Origin: Alphaproteobacteria bacterium
GTDB taxonomy: Bacteria; Pseudomonadota; Alphaproteobacteria; Sphingomonadales; Emcibacteraceae
DNA: 16,193 bases
Direction: 5' to 3'
Assembly: GCA_002401545.1 (NCBI GenBank)
Contig: NVTJ01000005.1
Location: forward strand, 11,280 to 27,472
Both the position numbers and the translations under genes were made by a program. Shown one piece after another: positions 14,819-16,193 of the stretch. The notes under the pieces were generated by a model, which saw nothing but the letters and a program-made list of their open reading frames with translations, was not told where the DNA came from and made no database searches. The first letter of the stretch is position 1. Each line of letters opens with the position of its first letter.

Positions 14819-15847
14819 ATGACCTTTAAATCAATCACTGTGGGTATAGCCCTGCTCGCTACTTCAGCGATATCAGCATCGGCAACGGATCAGATCCGCA
14901 TTGTCGGATCATCAACCGTTTACCCTTTCAGCACAGTCGTTGCTGAGCGGTTCGGGCGGACAACCAACTTCGCAACACCGATTGTGGAAAGCACTGGAAC
15001 CGGCGGCGGCTTCAAGTTATTTTGCGCTGGTTCAGAGGCCGATACACCGAGTGTGGCCAATGCGTCCCGTGCCATCAAATCATCGGAGGCGGCCCGTTGC
15101 GCCAAGAATGGCGTGAAGGATATTATAGAAGTTAAAATCGGTTATGACGGAATTGTTATGGCAAATGCCAAGTCTGCCGCAACTTTTAACTTGACCACGC
15201 GCGACATCTTTATGGCTTTGGTGCAAAACATGCCACTGGAAAATGGCACCCTGGTTCCCAATCCAAACCATACCTGGAAAGATGTAAATTCTACTCTGCC
15301 CAACATCAAGATTGAAGTATTAGGCCCTCCCCCCACATCAGGGACACGGGATGCCTTCCTTGAACTTGCCATGGAGGCCGGTTGTAAAAAGGTTGCATGG
15401 GTGAAAAAACTCAAAAAGACCGACAAAAAAGCTTACAAGAAAATATGCCATAGCATCCGCGAAGATGGTGCCTATATTGATGCGGGCGAAAATGATAACC
15501 TCATTGTCCAGCGTCTGAAAGCCAATACAGATGTGCTGGGTATTTTCGGCTTCAGCTTTCTGGATCAGAATCAGGATGTGGTGAAGGCTGCAAAAATCAA
15601 TGGTATCGGAGCTACCTTTGAAAATATTGCCGACAGCTCCTATCCCATCTCACGCCCTTTGTTCTTTTATGTCAAGGCAGAACATGCGGGCGTTGTATCG
15701 GGGCTGGTTGAATTCATCACAGAATTCACCAGTGACAGGGCAGTTGGTGATGACGGTTATCTGTCCGAACGCGGTTTGATCCCCATGCCCGCCGCAGAGC
15801 ATAAAATGCTGCGCGCGCAGATCATGAACCAAATAGCCAAGCAATAA
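14819..15847 (+). CDS. pstS: Phosphate ABC transporter periplasmic binding protein PstS
   Basis: High-affinity phosphate-binding protein of the Pst ABC importer, 342 residues from this ATG. A signal peptide (MTFKSITVGIALLATSAISA, cleavage near ASA/TD) leads into DQIRIVGSSTVYPF, the conserved first phosphate-binding loop. Further binding loops are ESTGTGGGF, NASRAIKSSE and GPPPTSGTRDAF, all contributing Ser/Thr/Arg/Asp contacts in the family. The in-frame ATG at 14804 would add five polar residues (MKEFE) ahead of the signal peptide; 14819 is preferred for a normal signal sequence, though neither start has a strong Shine-Dalgarno. The lysine-rich segment around 195-210 (VKKLKKTDKKAYKK) is typical of the alphaproteobacterial SphX/PstS type. 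It is preceded by Pho boxes and followed after 3 bases by pstC. Confidence 0.95.
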   Translation: MTFKSITVGIALLATSAISASATDQIRIVGSSTVYPFSTVVAERFGRTTNFATPIVESTGTGGGFKLFCAGSEADTPSVANASRAIKSSEAARCAKNGVKDIIEVKIGYDGIVMANAKSAATFNLTTRDIFMALVQNMPLENGTLVPNPNHTWKDVNSTLPNIKIEVLGPPPTSGTRDAFLELAMEAGCKKVAWVKKLKKTDKKAYKKICHSIREDGAYIDAGENDNLIVQRLKANTDVLGIFGFSFLDQNQDVVKAAKINGIGATFENIADSSYPISRPLFFYVKAEHAGVVSGLVEFITEFTSDRAVGDDGYLSERGLIPMPAAEHKMLRAQIMNQIAKQ

Positions 15848-15850
15848 GAA

Positions 15851-16193
15851 ATGAGCGCACTTGCCAGACAAAAAAGCCGACCTCAGGAACAGGTTATAAG
15901 GTTCACCCTTATAGCCTGTTCTGTCATGGCTATTTTTGTCACGATCGGGATCGTTTTGTCTTTGCTTCTGGAGACAATTCTTTTTTTCAAACAAGTATCT
16001 GTTGCGGACTTCCTGTTTGGAACCAACTGGTCACCACAGACCGCCATGCGCGAAGACCAGGTTGGCTCAACAGGCGCTTTTGGCATGCTGCCCCTCATGA
16101 CAGGAACGGCTCTTATCAGCGTGGTTGCCCTTTCCATCGCCGCACCCCTGGGGGTTTATTCGGCGGTATATCTGGCGGAATATGCCCCTCCGC
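15851..16193 (+). CDS. pstC: Phosphate ABC transporter permease PstC, 3'-truncated by window edge
   Basis: Inner-membrane permease that pairs with PstA to form the phosphate channel. 114 residues are visible from ATG 15851; the frame stays open to the right edge, so most of the protein is missing. After a short basic start (MSALARQKSRP) comes a first transmembrane helix (about 17-45, FTLIACSVMAIFVTIGIVLS), a periplasmic loop with FLFGTNWSP typical of PstC, then FGMLPLMTGTALISVVALSI and APLGVYSAVYLAEYAP, the conserved start of the permease domain. It starts 3 bases after the pstS stop with only a weak ribosome binding site (TAAGAA), suggesting translational coupling to pstS. pstA, pstB, phoU and phoB would be expected next, beyond the window. 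Confidence 0.94.
   Translation, partial: MSALARQKSRPQEQVIRFTLIACSVMAIFVTIGIVLSLLLETILFFKQVSVADFLFGTNWSPQTAMREDQVGSTGAFGMLPLMTGTALISVVALSIAAPLGVYSAVYLAEYAPP

Noticed and set aside
1..16193. tRNA, rRNA, CRISPR array, toxin-antitoxin or defence genes
   Set aside because: I saw no regularly spaced direct repeats, no cloverleaf-like tRNA sequence and no recognisable defence domains; coding regions account for nearly all of the window.

Overview
The window looks like chromosomal DNA of a Gram-negative, probably marine, alphaproteobacterium of moderate GC content. The grounds are two TonB-dependent receptors of the sphingomonad/caulobacter/kordiimonad type, an OprP/OprO-like porin, and a phoR-pstS-pstC gene order with PhoB boxes. 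A Kordiimonadales/Emcibacterales-like host is a guess from overall feel, not a demonstrated assignment. No rRNA, tRNA, CRISPR array, insertion sequence or phage gene is visible. Coding density is high: the longest stretch without a gene is about 220 bases (6472-6692), between two convergent gene blocks.

Layout. (1) 1-6471, plus strand: the 3' part of a TonB-dependent receptor, then an exported M20 metallopeptidase and two exported amidohydrolases. This reads as one scavenging cassette in which a ligand crosses the outer membrane and is hydrolysed in the periplasm. (2) 12061-6693, minus strand: an AraC-family regulator, a complete TonB-dependent receptor, a third amidohydrolase without a visible signal peptide, and an exported cyclophilin-type peptidyl-prolyl isomerase. 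This is a second receptor/hydrolase cassette that converges on the first. (3) 12185-16193: a minus-strand phosphate-selective-type porin diverges from plus-strand phoR, pstS and the start of pstC. PhoB-box heptamers with 11-base periodicity lie upstream of both the porin and pstS, so this is the phosphate-starvation regulon.

How the genes may work together. The amidohydrolases keep the metal-ligand pattern of the superfamily (HxH, Lys, His, His, Asp) and resemble the prolidase/carboxypeptidase-like COG1228 group. With the M20 enzyme and two receptors they suggest import and breakdown of small peptides or N-acyl amino acids; the exact substrate cannot be read from sequence. In block 3, PhoR should act with a PhoB encoded elsewhere to induce the porin (outer membrane) and PstSC (periplasm and inner membrane) when phosphate is low.

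Points worth a second look are the pairing of three amidohydrolases with two receptors, the proline-linked pairing of a cyclophilin with a prolidase-like enzyme, a PhoR with no membrane segment, extended Pho boxes, and a possible RNA switch covering the ribosome binding site of the second exported amidohydrolase.
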